From Kibdelosporangium sp. MJ126-NF4 (GTDB taxonomy: Bacteria > Actinomycetota > Actinomycetes > Mycobacteriales > Pseudonocardiaceae), in contig NZ_CDME01000011.1 of assembly GCF_000826545.1 (NCBI RefSeq), forward strand, positions 956,001-1,020,000: DNA of 64,000 nucleotides. The letters run 5' to 3'. The position numbers and the translations under genes are program-made. Shown piece after piece: positions 1 through 8,563 of this stretch. The notes under the pieces are model-generated. The model ran no database searches and had not been told where the DNA came from. It was given only the letters and a program-made list of their open reading frames with translations. The stretch's first letter is position 1, and the number at the start of each line of letters is the position of its first letter.

Positions 1-815
1 AGATCGTGGCCGACCAGCTCGGGATTCCGTTCGAGGACATCGAAGTTCTGCACGGCGACACACAGTTCTCGCCGAGAGGCATGGACACCTACGGTTCCCG
101 GTCGCTCACGGTCGGTGGGACCGCGCTGGTCCTCGCCGCACACCGGGTGGTCGACAAGGCAAAACCGGTCGCGGCGCACATCATGGAGTGCTCGGTCGAC
201 GACATCGAGTTCACCGGCGGCAAGTTCGCCGTGCAGGGCACCGACAAGTCGGTCGGCATCCAGGACATCGCGCTCGCCGTGTTCGCCGCGCACGACCTGC
301 CGGACGGTTTCGAGGCCAACCTCGACTCCGACGCCACCTTCGACCCGGACAACTTCTCCTACCCACACGGGACACACCTGTGTGCGACCGAAGTGGACAC
401 TGAGACCGGGCGCGTGACGATCCGGTCGTACGTCTGCGTGGACGACGTCGGGAAGGTCGTCAACCCGTTGATCGTCGAAGGCCAGGTGCACGGCGGCCTG
501 GCGCAGGGCATCGCCCAGGCGCTGTACGAGGAAGCGGTGCACGACGAAAGCGGAACGCTGACCACGGGCACGTTCGCCGACTACTACCTGCCGTCCGCGG
601 CGGACATGCCGACGTTCGTGACCGACCGCACCGAGACGCCGTCGACGACGAACCCGTTGGGCGTCAAGGGTGTCGGCGAGGCGGGCACGATCGCCTCCAC
701 ACCGGCCGTCGTCAACGCGATCGTCGACGCGGTCAGGCACATGGGCGTGCGCGACGTCGAGATGCCGTGCTCGCCGATGCGCGTGTGGCAAGCGATCCAG
801 GGAGGTGCGCGATGA
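1..815 (+). CDS. coxL: CO dehydrogenase/xanthine dehydrogenase-family large (Mo) subunit, C-terminal part
   Basis: This is the C-terminal 270 or so residues of the molybdopterin-cytosine-dinucleotide-binding large subunit of an aerobic CO dehydrogenase or related hydroxylase. The reading frame is open to base 1, so the gene begins outside the window and the GTG at position 6 is not the start. Visible family features are a glycine-rich stretch near residue 165 (VHGGLAQGIAQAL) and the conserved GVGEAGT segment near residue 225, which carries the glutamate that faces the molybdenum in this family. The active-site loop that separates true (form I) CO dehydrogenases from form II enzymes lies upstream and cannot be read. 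Its TGA overlaps the ATG of the FAD subunit (ATGA), so the two are translationally coupled. Substrate is therefore inferred from the cox-type neighbours rather than shown. Confidence 0.88.
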   Translation, partial: IVADQLGIPFEDIEVLHGDTQFSPRGMDTYGSRSLTVGGTALVLAAHRVVDKAKPVAAHIMECSVDDIEFTGGKFAVQGTDKSVGIQDIALAVFAAHDLPDGFEANLDSDATFDPDNFSYPHGTHLCATEVDTETGRVTIRSYVCVDDVGKVVNPLIVEGQVHGGLAQGIAQALYEEAVHDESGTLTTGTFADYYLPSAADMPTFVTDRTETPSTTNPLGVKGVGEAGTIASTPAVVNAIVDAVRHMGVRDVEMPCSPMRVWQAIQGGAR

Positions 816-1663
816 TCCCGGCGCAGTTCGACTACGTCGCACCGGCCACAGTGGACGAAGCGGTCCGTGCACTCGCCGACGCGGGCGAGGACGGCAAGGT
901 CATCGCGGGCGGCCAGAGCCTGCTGCCCGTGCTGCGGATGCGCCTCGCGGCACCGTCGGTACTGGTGGACATCGGCAAGATCGCTGAGCTGCGCGGGATC
1001 CGCGACGACGGCGACGCGATCGTGATCGGCGCGATGACCACGCACTACGAGGTGCAGCGGGATCCGCTGGTGCGTGAGCACGCCGCGATGGTCGCGGCGG
1101 CGACCGACACCGTTGCCGATCCCCAGGTCCGCCACCGCGGCACGTTCGGCGGCTCGATCGCCCACGCCGACCCGGCGGGTGACCTGCTCGCCCCGGCGCT
1201 GGCGATGGACGCGGAGATGGTCGTCGCGGGCATGGACGGCCGCCGTTCGGTGGCCGCAGCCGAGTACTTCGTCGACTTCTTCACCACGGCGATGGCACCG
1301 GCCGAACTGCTCGTCGAGGTGCGACTGCCCAAGCGCACCGGTTGGCGCGCGCACTACGAGAAGTTCAACCGGGTCGCGCAGGCGTGGTCGATGGTCGCGG
1401 TCGCCGCGATGGTCCGCACCGACGGCGGAACCATCGCGGAGGCGCGCGTCGGACTGACCAACATGGCCTCGGTGCCCGTGCGGGCACGTGCGGTGGAGGA
1501 CGCGCTGGTCGGCCAGGCCGCGACGGCGGAGAACATCCGGGCAGCGGCCGCGAACGCCGCAGACGGCACAAGTCCGACCAGTGACGGCAACGCCGACGGC
1601 GAGTACCGTAGCCATCTTGCTCGTGTGCTCACCGGACGTGCGTTGACCGCCGCAATCGGGTAA
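812..1663 (+). CDS. coxM: CO dehydrogenase-type FAD-binding medium subunit
   Basis: This 283-residue protein is the FAD subunit that passes electrons from the iron-sulfur subunit of a molybdenum hydroxylase to the respiratory chain. The two FAD-binding motifs of the family are visible: AGGQSLLPVL near residue 30 and RHRGTFGGS near residue 105, followed by a CO_deh_flav_C-type C-terminal domain. The length is typical (about 280-290). The start is the ATG at 812, which overlaps the preceding stop and has GGAGG at 801-805; an upstream in-frame ATG at 767 lies inside coxL and is rejected. No small iron-sulfur subunit (coxS) follows, so it presumably lies upstream of the window. Confidence 0.93.
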   Translation: MIPAQFDYVAPATVDEAVRALADAGEDGKVIAGGQSLLPVLRMRLAAPSVLVDIGKIAELRGIRDDGDAIVIGAMTTHYEVQRDPLVREHAAMVAAATDTVADPQVRHRGTFGGSIAHADPAGDLLAPALAMDAEMVVAGMDGRRSVAAAEYFVDFFTTAMAPAELLVEVRLPKRTGWRAHYEKFNRVAQAWSMVAVAAMVRTDGGTIAEARVGLTNMASVPVRARAVEDALVGQAATAENIRAAAANAADGTSPTSDGNADGEYRSHLARVLTGRALTAAIG

Positions 1664-1676
1664 GGAGACTGGGCCT

Positions 1677-2327
1677 GTGCAGCTGGACCATCAGTTCACC
1701 GTCGAAGCGCCGGTTGACGTCGTGTGGCAGGCCCTGCTCGATCCGGAAAGGGTGGCGCCGTGCATGCCCGGCGCCGCCCTGACCAGTGTCGACGGCACCG
1801 CGTTCGCCGGGTCGGTCAAGGTCAGGCTCGGCCCGATCTCCCTGTTGTACAAAGGCAAGGGCGAGTTCACCGGCACCGACGAGGCAACGCGGACACTGCT
1901 GATCTCCGCGGCGGGCAAGGACGCGCGCAGCGGCACGGCGTCGGCCGACGTGACCGTCGTACTGTCCGAAAAGGACGGAAAGACCACCGGTGCGGTGACG
2001 ACTCAGCTGACCATCACCGGGAAACCGGCGCAGTTCGGACGTGGGATGATCGCAGAGGTCGGCGGCAAGATCCTCGACACCTTCGCGCACAACCTCGCCG
2101 AACTCGTCGCCCCGGAAGCCCCGAACGCTTCGGATGCACCGGATGCACAAGGGAAATCGGCGCGACCCGAAGTGTCCGAGCCGTTACGGGCTGTGCCCCC
2201 GCCCGAGGAAGCCGACGCGATCGACCTGCTGGAGTACGCCGGTTCGCCCGTGCTCAAACGCGTGTTGCCGCTGATCGCGGTCGCTCTCGTGGTGCTGTTT
2301 CTGATAGCCCGCCGACGGCGCAAATAA
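1677..2327 (+). CDS. coxG: CoxG-like SRPBCC protein with C-terminal membrane anchor
   Basis: A 216-residue protein with an N-terminal START/SRPBCC fold of the CoxG family (residues about 1-150), an acidic, proline-rich linker, and a single C-terminal transmembrane helix (about 195-211) ending in RRRRK, which predicts a cytoplasmic tail. CoxG proteins are needed for membrane association of CO dehydrogenase, and work on a mycobacterial CoxG points to quinone delivery. That role here is inferred from family and position, 13 nt after coxM. The GTG start at 1677 has AAGGAG at 1662-1667, which overlaps the coxM stop. Together with coxL and coxM it forms one operon. Confidence 0.88.
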   Translation: MQLDHQFTVEAPVDVVWQALLDPERVAPCMPGAALTSVDGTAFAGSVKVRLGPISLLYKGKGEFTGTDEATRTLLISAAGKDARSGTASADVTVVLSEKDGKTTGAVTTQLTITGKPAQFGRGMIAEVGGKILDTFAHNLAELVAPEAPNASDAPDAQGKSARPEVSEPLRAVPPPEEADAIDLLEYAGSPVLKRVLPLIAVALVVLFLIARRRRK

Positions 2328-2339
2328 TCTACTGGCAGG

Positions 2340-3491
2340 ATGGCGCGCATGCGCCGGTCCTTGCTCGCGACATGTTGCGCGACCGCCCTGATCGCCGCGG
2401 CGTGCTCGACCGGCACTGCCGCGGACCCGAAGATCTCCGTCCCCGACGCGCCGTCGGCCGAAGGGCTGGCATCCGGCACCGCCAAGCCGGAGGCACCAGG
2501 CTTCACCGTCGTGGCGACCGGTGACGTGCTGATCCACCCGGCGCTGACCGACCAGGCAACCCAGGACGGCGGCGGGAAGCGCGACTACCGGCAGATCTTC
2601 GCCGGTATCAAACCGGTGATCAGCGGGGCCGACCTGGCGATCTGCCACCTGGAGACGCCGCTGGCGGCACCGGAGGGCCCGTTCAAGGGCTACCCCGAGT
2701 TCAGCGCGCCGCCGGAAGTGGCGGCCGCACTGGCCGACACCGGCTACGACGACTGCTCGACGGCGTCCAACCACACGCTGGACGTCGGCGAGGCCGGAGT
2801 GGCCAGGACGCTGGACACCCTGGACAAGGCGGGCATCAAGCACACCGGCTCGGCGCGGTCGGCCGACGAGGCCAAGGCACCGCTGATCATCGACGTGAAG
2901 GGCACGAAGGTCGGGCACGTGTCGTACACGTTCGGCTTCAACGGCAAGCTGCTGCCCGCCGGGAAATCGTGGCTGTCCAACACTCTCAAGGCGGACGACG
3001 TGATCGCGGCGGCCAAGGCGGCGAAGGCGGCGGGCGCCGAGGTCGTCATCGCCAGCCTGCACTGGGGCACCGAGTTCGTCCATCCCCCCATCCCCTCGCA
3101 GACCAAGGACGCGCAGAAGCTGCTCAACGACCCCAACATCGACCTGATCATCGGCCATCACGCGCACGTGGTGCAGCCGTTCGAGAAGGTCAACGGGAAG
3201 TGGGTCGCCTACGGGCTCGGCAACCTGATCGCCCGGCACTCGGACCCCCGTGGCGTGTCCGAGGAGGGGGCCATCGCCCGGTTCCACTTCGCCCGCAGCG
3301 GCTCCGGATGGGCCGTGGACAAGGCCGAGTACCTGCCCACCCTGATCAACCTCGGCCCGCCGATCCGGCTGGTCGACCTGACACAGGGATCAGCGGGCGA
3401 CGCACGGCAGAGCGAGGCGGCGAAGCGGACCGACGACGTCATCCTGTCCCGCGACGCCGGGAAGCAGGGCCTCACCCGCCCAGGGAAGTGA
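2340..3491 (+). CDS. CapA/PgsA-family lipoprotein (metallophosphatase fold)
   Basis: A 383-residue exported lipoprotein: charged N-terminus (MARMRRS), hydrophobic core and lipobox IAAAC with the lipid-bearing cysteine near residue 22. The rest is the PGA_cap domain related to calcineurin-like phosphoesterases. It begins GFTVVATGDVLIH and carries SNHTLDVG, SLHWGTEF and IIGHHAHVVQPF, the metal-ligand positions of this fold. Members take part in poly-gamma-glutamate or other wall-polymer metabolism in Firmicutes; in actinobacteria the substrate is unknown. It starts 12 nt after coxG and may be cotranscribed, but nothing ties it to CO oxidation. Its 3' end overlaps the convergent hydrolase gene by 20 nt. 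An alternative ATG lies at 2349. Confidence 0.85.
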   Translation: MARMRRSLLATCCATALIAAACSTGTAADPKISVPDAPSAEGLASGTAKPEAPGFTVVATGDVLIHPALTDQATQDGGGKRDYRQIFAGIKPVISGADLAICHLETPLAAPEGPFKGYPEFSAPPEVAAALADTGYDDCSTASNHTLDVGEAGVARTLDTLDKAGIKHTGSARSADEAKAPLIIDVKGTKVGHVSYTFGFNGKLLPAGKSWLSNTLKADDVIAAAKAAKAAGAEVVIASLHWGTEFVHPPIPSQTKDAQKLLNDPNIDLIIGHHAHVVQPFEKVNGKWVAYGLGNLIARHSDPRGVSEEGAIARFHFARSGSGWAVDKAEYLPTLINLGPPIRLVDLTQGSAGDARQSEAAKRTDDVILSRDAGKQGLTRPGK

Positions 3492-4962
3492 CGCGCGGGC
3501 AGTGCCCGTCCTGTGGTGGCTGGTTGCCGGTGAGGAAGCGCAGAGCGGCGTCCCGGCCGCAGGCGTTCCGGTTGGTCAGCACACCGTGCCCACCCTGGTC
3601 CACGGTGACCAAACCGGCACGCCGACCCAGCGCGGCACGCATCAACTCGGCTCCCGCCAACGGGGTGCCCGGATCACGCAGGTTCTGCACGAGAAGCACG
3701 TTCGACGGTCCGCGTGACGTGATCCGCACCGGACGTTCGCTCGGGTCGACCGGCCAGAACGCGCACGGGTGGATGTTGGCGGCGGCAGGGCCGAACATGG
3801 GGTGCAGCACTCGTTCCTGTCGCACCGCGCGCTTGTAGTAGTCGACGTTCTCCGGCCAGTCGGCGTCGTTGCACATCACGTGTAGCTGGGCCGCGGCCCG
3901 GTTCTCGGGATCCGGATACCCGGCAGCGCCGGGCGAACTGTCCCGCGACGATGGTGTCACGCCCTGGTCGAGGGTATGCCACTTGGCGGCCAGATCCGGG
4001 AACCGGCTGTCGTTGTAGAGCACACTGTTGGTGGTCGCACGGAAGGTGGCCCCGTCGAATTCGGCCACCGGGGCGCGATCCAGGCGCGCGGCCAGTGCGA
4101 AGTACTTGCCGGTCACCGCTTGCGGCGTCGCACCGAGCTGATAGATGTCATGCCTGGCCGCCGCCCACGCCGCGAAGTCCGGGAAACTGTCGTCGAATCC
4201 CTGGCCGAACCGCCGCACTCCCGCCACGTCCTCCCCACCGGGGCCAGTCACCGCGTCCAGCACCACGCGGTCGGTGTTCCACGGGAACATGGTGGCGTAG
4301 ACAGCACCGAGATGGCTGCCATACGAGGTGCCGTAGTAGGAGATCTTCGCAACGCCCACTGCCGCACGGATGCGGTCCATGTCGCGGGCAGTGTTCGCGG
4401 TGGTGATGTGCGGCAACAGGTTTCTGTCGGCGTGCTTGGCGCACTGCTGGGCGATCTCGCGGGCGCGCCGCGCATGCCGGTCGACATCCGCCGCGTCACG
4501 CGGGTACGGGCTGGACTCGACGGCCCGCTGATCCGGACCCAGGTGACAGGTGACCGGTGCGCTCAAGCCGACCCCACGCGGGTCGAACGCGATCACGTCG
4601 TAACCGGCGCGCACCGCCTCCGTGCCGGGGAGGGCCTCGAGCCGCAACGGTATCGGGAGCGCCGCGTTGCCCGGACCGCCGGGATTCATCAGCAGCACGC
4701 CACGTCGTTGCGCCGGATTGTCGGCCTGGCGCAGGGAAATCTCGATCGAGATGCGCCGACCGGCCGGATCGGCGTAGTTCAGCGGGACCTCGACCGTGGC
4801 GCACCGCAACTTCTCCATCGGTACACCCGGTATGGCCACGCAGTCATGCCATCGCGGTTCCTCGTGCCCAACCGGCTGTGCCGACGCGACCACCGGCGAC
4901 ACCACGGCCGCCGCCGTGAGCGTCAACAGCGTGAGCCGGACCAGTTTTCGTAGTGGATTCAC
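3472..4962 (-). CDS. secreted alpha/beta-hydrolase, tripeptidyl-aminopeptidase (TAP) family
   Basis: A 496-residue protein with a Sec signal peptide (leucine/alanine-rich residues 8-25, ending VASAQP). It has an alpha/beta-hydrolase core with an oxyanion-type NPGGPG motif, FDPRGVGLS, and the nucleophile elbow GTSYG (catalytic serine near residue 210). The C-terminal part resembles the TAP-like extension, with the catalytic histidine expected in DQGGHGVL. Streptomyces relatives (tripeptidyl aminopeptidases and SlpD/E-type proteases) release short peptides from the N-terminus of substrates outside the cell. The start is a GTG with a weak ribosome-binding site. It is transcribed toward capA and overlaps its end by 20 nt. 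Confidence 0.87.
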   Translation of the reverse strand: MNPLRKLVRLTLLTLTAAAVVSPVVASAQPVGHEEPRWHDCVAIPGVPMEKLRCATVEVPLNYADPAGRRISIEISLRQADNPAQRRGVLLMNPGGPGNAALPIPLRLEALPGTEAVRAGYDVIAFDPRGVGLSAPVTCHLGPDQRAVESSPYPRDAADVDRHARRAREIAQQCAKHADRNLLPHITTANTARDMDRIRAAVGVAKISYYGTSYGSHLGAVYATMFPWNTDRVVLDAVTGPGGEDVAGVRRFGQGFDDSFPDFAAWAAARHDIYQLGATPQAVTGKYFALAARLDRAPVAEFDGATFRATTNSVLYNDSRFPDLAAKWHTLDQGVTPSSRDSSPGAAGYPDPENRAAAQLHVMCNDADWPENVDYYKRAVRQERVLHPMFGPAAANIHPCAFWPVDPSERPVRITSRGPSNVLLVQNLRDPGTPLAGAELMRAALGRRAGLVTVDQGGHGVLTNRNACGRDAALRFLTGNQPPQDGHCPRVTSLGG

Positions 4963-5042
4963 GCAGTCGAGAGTCGCGCATCACGGCACACGCCACATCG
5001 GACCACGGCCGCACGTTCCGCATCCGCCCCAGGGTTGATGTC

Positions 5043-6161
5043 CTACTGGTCGGCGTGGATCGGCCCCGCAGTCGCCGTCAGCCGTTCGCCGCGGCCGCCC
5101 CAGCGCAACGAGATGATTTCCGCGGCGATCGAAACGGCCGTCTCCTCCGGAGTACGGGCGCCGAGATCCAGCCCGATCGGTGAGGACAAACCAGACAGCT
5201 CCGTCTCGGTCATTCCCGCCTCACGCAACCGTTCCAGCCGATCCTCGTGGGTACGCCGAGAACCCATCGCCCCCACGTAGCCCAGATCCATCCGCAGCGC
5301 CACCTGCAGCACGGGTACGTCGAACTTCGGGTCATGTGTCAGCACAGCGACCACAGTGCGGGCGTCGACGCGTCCCGCTTCGGCCTCCGCCGACAGATAC
5401 CGGTGCGGCCAGTCGACCACGACCTCGTCCGCCTCCGGGAACCGGCTCTTGGTGGCGAAGACCGGACGCGCGTCGCACACGGTCACCCGGTAGCCGAGGA
5501 AGGAACCCAGCCGTGCCATGGCCGACGCGAAGTCGATCGCACCGAAGACCAGCATTCGGGGCGGCGGTTCGAAGGACGCCACGAACACGGCCATTCCCTC
5601 GCCCCGGCGCTGGCCGTCGGGACCGTAGTGCATGGTGCCGGTGCGGCCGGTGGCGAGCATGCCCCGTGCGTCGTCGGCGACGGCGTCGTTCGTCCTGGCC
5701 GAGCCGAGGTCGCCGGACACCCGGTCCGGCCAGATGATCATGCGCCTGCCCAGCCGGTCTTCGTCCGGGTGCTCGATCACCGTCGCCAGTGCGACCGCCT
5801 GCTCCGAGGCGATCGCCTCGGCCAGTCGCGGGAACTCACCGAACGTGGCCCGGTTGATCGACTCGACGTAGACGTCCAGGATGCCGCCGCAGGTCAGGCC
5901 GACCGCGAAGGCGTCGTCGTCGCTGACGCCGTAGCGCTGCAGCACCGGTTTCCCGTCCGCGATCACGGTCTGGCCGAGGTCGTAGACCGCGCCTTCCACA
6001 CAACCGCCGGAGACGCTGCCGAACGCCTCGTCGCGTTCGGTCACCATCATGGCCGCGCCCGGCGCGCGCGGAGCCGAGCTGAACGTCGCGACAACTGTCG
6101 CCAAACCGACCGTCTCGCCTGCCTCGTAGCGCTTGACCAGTTCGTCGAGCACGTCACGCAC
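5043..6161 (-). CDS. xdhC: XdhC/CoxI family molybdenum-cofactor maturation factor
   Basis: A 372-residue protein of the XdhC/CoxI family, which loads modified (sulfurated) molybdenum cofactor into xanthine- or CO-dehydrogenase-type apoenzymes. The N-terminal XdhC_CoxI domain has the typical start with LATVVATFSSAPR and VSGGCVEGAV. The C-terminal half is a Rossmann-type XdhC_C domain (VFGAIDFASA near residue 188, YVGAMGSRRTHEDR near the end). The GTG start at 6161 is preceded on the minus strand by GGTGGAGG and overlaps the coxE stop by 8 nt, so the coxD-coxE-xdhC genes form a coupled operon. The product should service the coxL-type enzyme encoded at the window start. Confidence 0.9.
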   Translation of the reverse strand: MRDVLDELVKRYEAGETVGLATVVATFSSAPRAPGAAMMVTERDEAFGSVSGGCVEGAVYDLGQTVIADGKPVLQRYGVSDDDAFAVGLTCGGILDVYVESINRATFGEFPRLAEAIASEQAVALATVIEHPDEDRLGRRMIIWPDRVSGDLGSARTNDAVADDARGMLATGRTGTMHYGPDGQRRGEGMAVFVASFEPPPRMLVFGAIDFASAMARLGSFLGYRVTVCDARPVFATKSRFPEADEVVVDWPHRYLSAEAEAGRVDARTVVAVLTHDPKFDVPVLQVALRMDLGYVGAMGSRRTHEDRLERLREAGMTETELSGLSSPIGLDLGARTPEETAVSIAAEIISLRWGGRGERLTATAGPIHADQ

Positions 6162-7245
6162 GGCGTACCTCCACCAACAGTTCCTCCAATGTCGCCAGGC
6201 TGTGCCCGGCGAGCAGTTTCTCGATGTGCCGCTGTGCCGCGACGATCCCCGACTGCACCGGACGGTAGCCGTCGCGTCCCGCGTGCGGATTCACCCAGAA
6301 CACGGCGTGTGCCAACCGGCGCAACCTCGCCATCTGCGCACCGAGCAGCCCGGGGTCGCCGCGTTCCCATCCGTCCGAGAACACCACCACCACAGCCTGA
6401 CGTGCCACGCCGCGTTGGCCCCACCGGTCGAGGAAGGCTCGCAGCCCCTCACCGAGCCGGGTTCCGCCCGCGAAGTCCGGCACGGCACGAGCCGCAGCCG
6501 CCAGCGCGACCTCGGGATCACGCTGGCGGAGCTGACGTGAAACGCGGGTCAGGCGCGTGCCCAGCGTGAACACCTCCGCGTGAGTACGCCGCGCGACCGC
6601 GTGCGCGAACCGCAGCAACGCGTCGGCGTACGGGCTCATCGAGCCGGAGACGTCCACGAGCAGTACAACCCGCCGGGGACGCTTTCCCTTCCTTCGATAG
6701 CGCAAGTTGATCGGCTCACCGGTGGCACGCATCGCCCGCAGCGTGCGGCGCGGGTCCAGTTCGCCGCGCCGGTGCGGTCGCTTTCGGAACGTGGAACGCA
6801 TCGGCGGATCGGGCCGCAGCAGGACCATCAGCTCACGCAGATGCGCCCGCTCGGCCGCACTCAGGTCACTCATGTCCCTGTGCCGCAGCACTTCCGTGTC
6901 ACTGGCCGCCACTCCGAGCTCGTCCGGTGCCGCGGGCGATCCGCTGTCCTGAGTCGTCGGCAGCATCGCCGCGATCACGCTCGGCCGCGGCTGTGCCGTT
7001 TCCTGTCTGGGGCTGGGCCGGGGCGCCTGGCCGGTGAACCAGGCCTGGAACGCCTCGTCGTAGCGCGGCAGGTCGTCGGGTTCGCCGCAGAGCGTGAGCC
7101 TGCCCGCCCAGTACAACTGGTCGGGGACGGTGAGATCGATGTGTTCCACCGCTGCCAGATATGCCTGGACCCGCTCCGGCTCACACGCCAGTCCCGCCGC
7201 TCTCAGCGTCGCCGCGAAGCCGACCAGGCCCGGCACAGGGTCCAC
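6154..7245 (-). CDS. coxE: CoxE-like von Willebrand factor A domain protein
   Basis: A 363-residue cytoplasmic protein with a variable N-terminal half and a C-terminal VWA_CoxE domain. The metal-ion-dependent adhesion site is intact: DVSGSMS near residue 198, a threonine region around FAGGTRLGEGL, and FSDGWERGD near residue 295. In carboxydotrophs CoxD (MoxR AAA+) and CoxE (VWA) act together as a chaperone pair that completes the Mo/Cu active site of CO dehydrogenase. The GTG start is 3 nt after the coxD stop. The gene order coxD-coxE-xdhC on the strand opposite coxM-coxG is that of a maturation operon. Confidence 0.88.
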   Translation of the reverse strand: MDPVPGLVGFAATLRAAGLACEPERVQAYLAAVEHIDLTVPDQLYWAGRLTLCGEPDDLPRYDEAFQAWFTGQAPRPSPRQETAQPRPSVIAAMLPTTQDSGSPAAPDELGVAASDTEVLRHRDMSDLSAAERAHLRELMVLLRPDPPMRSTFRKRPHRRGELDPRRTLRAMRATGEPINLRYRRKGKRPRRVVLLVDVSGSMSPYADALLRFAHAVARRTHAEVFTLGTRLTRVSRQLRQRDPEVALAAAARAVPDFAGGTRLGEGLRAFLDRWGQRGVARQAVVVVFSDGWERGDPGLLGAQMARLRRLAHAVFWVNPHAGRDGYRPVQSGIVAAQRHIEKLLAGHSLATLEELLVEVRRA

Positions 7246-7248
7246 CGC

Positions 7249-8133
7249 TCACCCCGCCAGCAACGAATCGAGGTCCACTCGCACGCGGTCCGCGTCCTCG
7301 CGGTACTTCAGCACCGCGCCCAGCGTGACCGCCGCCGCCTCGGCGTCCAACTCGGTCCGGCCCAGCGCCAGCAGCGCCTCCGCCCAGTCGATGGTCTCCG
7401 CGACACCCGGTGGCTTGAGCAGCTCAGCGGCCCTGAGCAGCCGGACGGCGTTGGCCACCTGCGTGGCGAGACGGTCCGAGACGCCCGGCAGCCGTCGCTT
7501 GAGGATCCGCACCTCACGCGCCAGATCCGGGTGTTCAAGCCAGTGGTAGAGGCAGCGGCGCTTCAACGCGTCGTGCACTTCGCGGGTCCGGTTCGAGGTG
7601 AGGACCACCAGCGGCGGCACCTCGGCACGCACCTCCCCGATCTCGGGCAGGGTCACGGCGTTCTCACTGAGCACTTCGAGCAGGAACGCCTCGAACTCGT
7701 CGTCCGCGCGGTCGATCTCGTCGACCAGCAGCACACACGGCGCCTCCCGCAACGCCCTGAGCAGCGGACGCGCCAGCAGGAACCGTTCGGTGTAGAGCGA
7801 CTGCTCGGCCGCGTCGGCGTCCAACTCCCCCGCCGACGCCGCCTCCATGGCCCGCAGGTGCAACAACTGCCGGGGAAAGTCCCAGTCGTAGAGCGCCTGG
7901 GACGCGTCGATCCCCTCGTGGCACTGCAGCCGGATCAGGGGAACCCCGAGCGCCCGCGCGAGCGACGTGGCCAGCGCCGTCTTGCCGGTCCCCGGCTCGC
8001 CCTCGCAGAACAACGGCCGGTGCATCCGCAAGGAGAGGAACGCGGCCGTCGCCAGCCCGTCGTCGGCCAGATAGCCGACGCGGTCGAGCGCGTCGGCCAG
8101 GTCCCGGGGGGTGGGCACGGAGATCCAGGTCAC
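7249..8133 (-). CDS. coxD: MoxR-family AAA+ ATPase, CoxD-like
   Basis: A 294-residue MoxR AAA+ ATPase. Walker A is GEPGTGKTA near residue 45 and Walker B is VLLVDEIDRAD near residue 115, followed by sensor 1 (VVLTSNRTREVHD) and a C-terminal lid. MoxR proteins pair with VWA proteins to remodel metalloenzymes, and CoxD helps build the CO dehydrogenase active site. It is the first gene of the coxD-coxE-xdhC operon. The GTG start at 8133 has no strong ribosome-binding site; a second GTG 15 nt inside is possible, changing only five residues. Confidence 0.9.
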   Translation of the reverse strand: MTWISVPTPRDLADALDRVGYLADDGLATAAFLSLRMHRPLFCEGEPGTGKTALATSLARALGVPLIRLQCHEGIDASQALYDWDFPRQLLHLRAMEAASAGELDADAAEQSLYTERFLLARPLLRALREAPCVLLVDEIDRADDEFEAFLLEVLSENAVTLPEIGEVRAEVPPLVVLTSNRTREVHDALKRRCLYHWLEHPDLAREVRILKRRLPGVSDRLATQVANAVRLLRAAELLKPPGVAETIDWAEALLALGRTELDAEAAAVTLGAVLKYREDADRVRVDLDSLLAG

Positions 8134-8223
8134 CAGCTGAGGGTAGGTCAGGGTCAGCGGATCCGGGGACTACCAGGGCCGCTCCCGGATGTAACGACGC
8201 ACCCGAAACCTGATCCTTGAACC

Positions 8224-8439
8224 ATGACGAACGAGATCTACACCCGCAAGCTCCGCCGCAGCCGTACCGACCGCATGGTCGCCGGTGTCTGTGGCGGGTG
8301 GGCGCACGTTCTCGGTGTGGACGCCGCCCTGCTGCGCATCCTGCTCGTCGCTGCCGCGATCCTCGGCTTCGGCACCGGCGCGGTCCTGTACGTGATCTGC
8401 TGGATCCTGATGCCCCAGGAACCTGCCGCCGACTGGTGA
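8224..8439 (+). CDS. PspC-domain small membrane protein
   Basis: A 71-residue protein consisting of one PspC domain: basic N-terminus (KLRRSRTDRMVAGVCGGWA), then a hydrophobic helix (about residues 38-62) with the terminal WILMP signature seen in many PspC proteins. PspC domains sense or respond to envelope stress in the phage-shock response, but stand-alone actinobacterial versions have no defined role. It is divergent from coxD, with a 90-nt gap, and no other psp genes are nearby. No clear Shine-Dalgarno is visible upstream of the ATG. Confidence 0.85.
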   Translation: MTNEIYTRKLRRSRTDRMVAGVCGGWAHVLGVDAALLRILLVAAAILGFGTGAVLYVICWILMPQEPAADW

Positions 8440-8563
8440 CCCCGTTTTCGTCACGCAGTGATAGTGACGCGCGACACACCGCAGTTTTTTCTGGCTTTCC
8501 GTGTATCCAGGTATCGGTCTGACGCTCTTGTGACAGCGAAGACCCGTTCGACCTGGAGGCATG

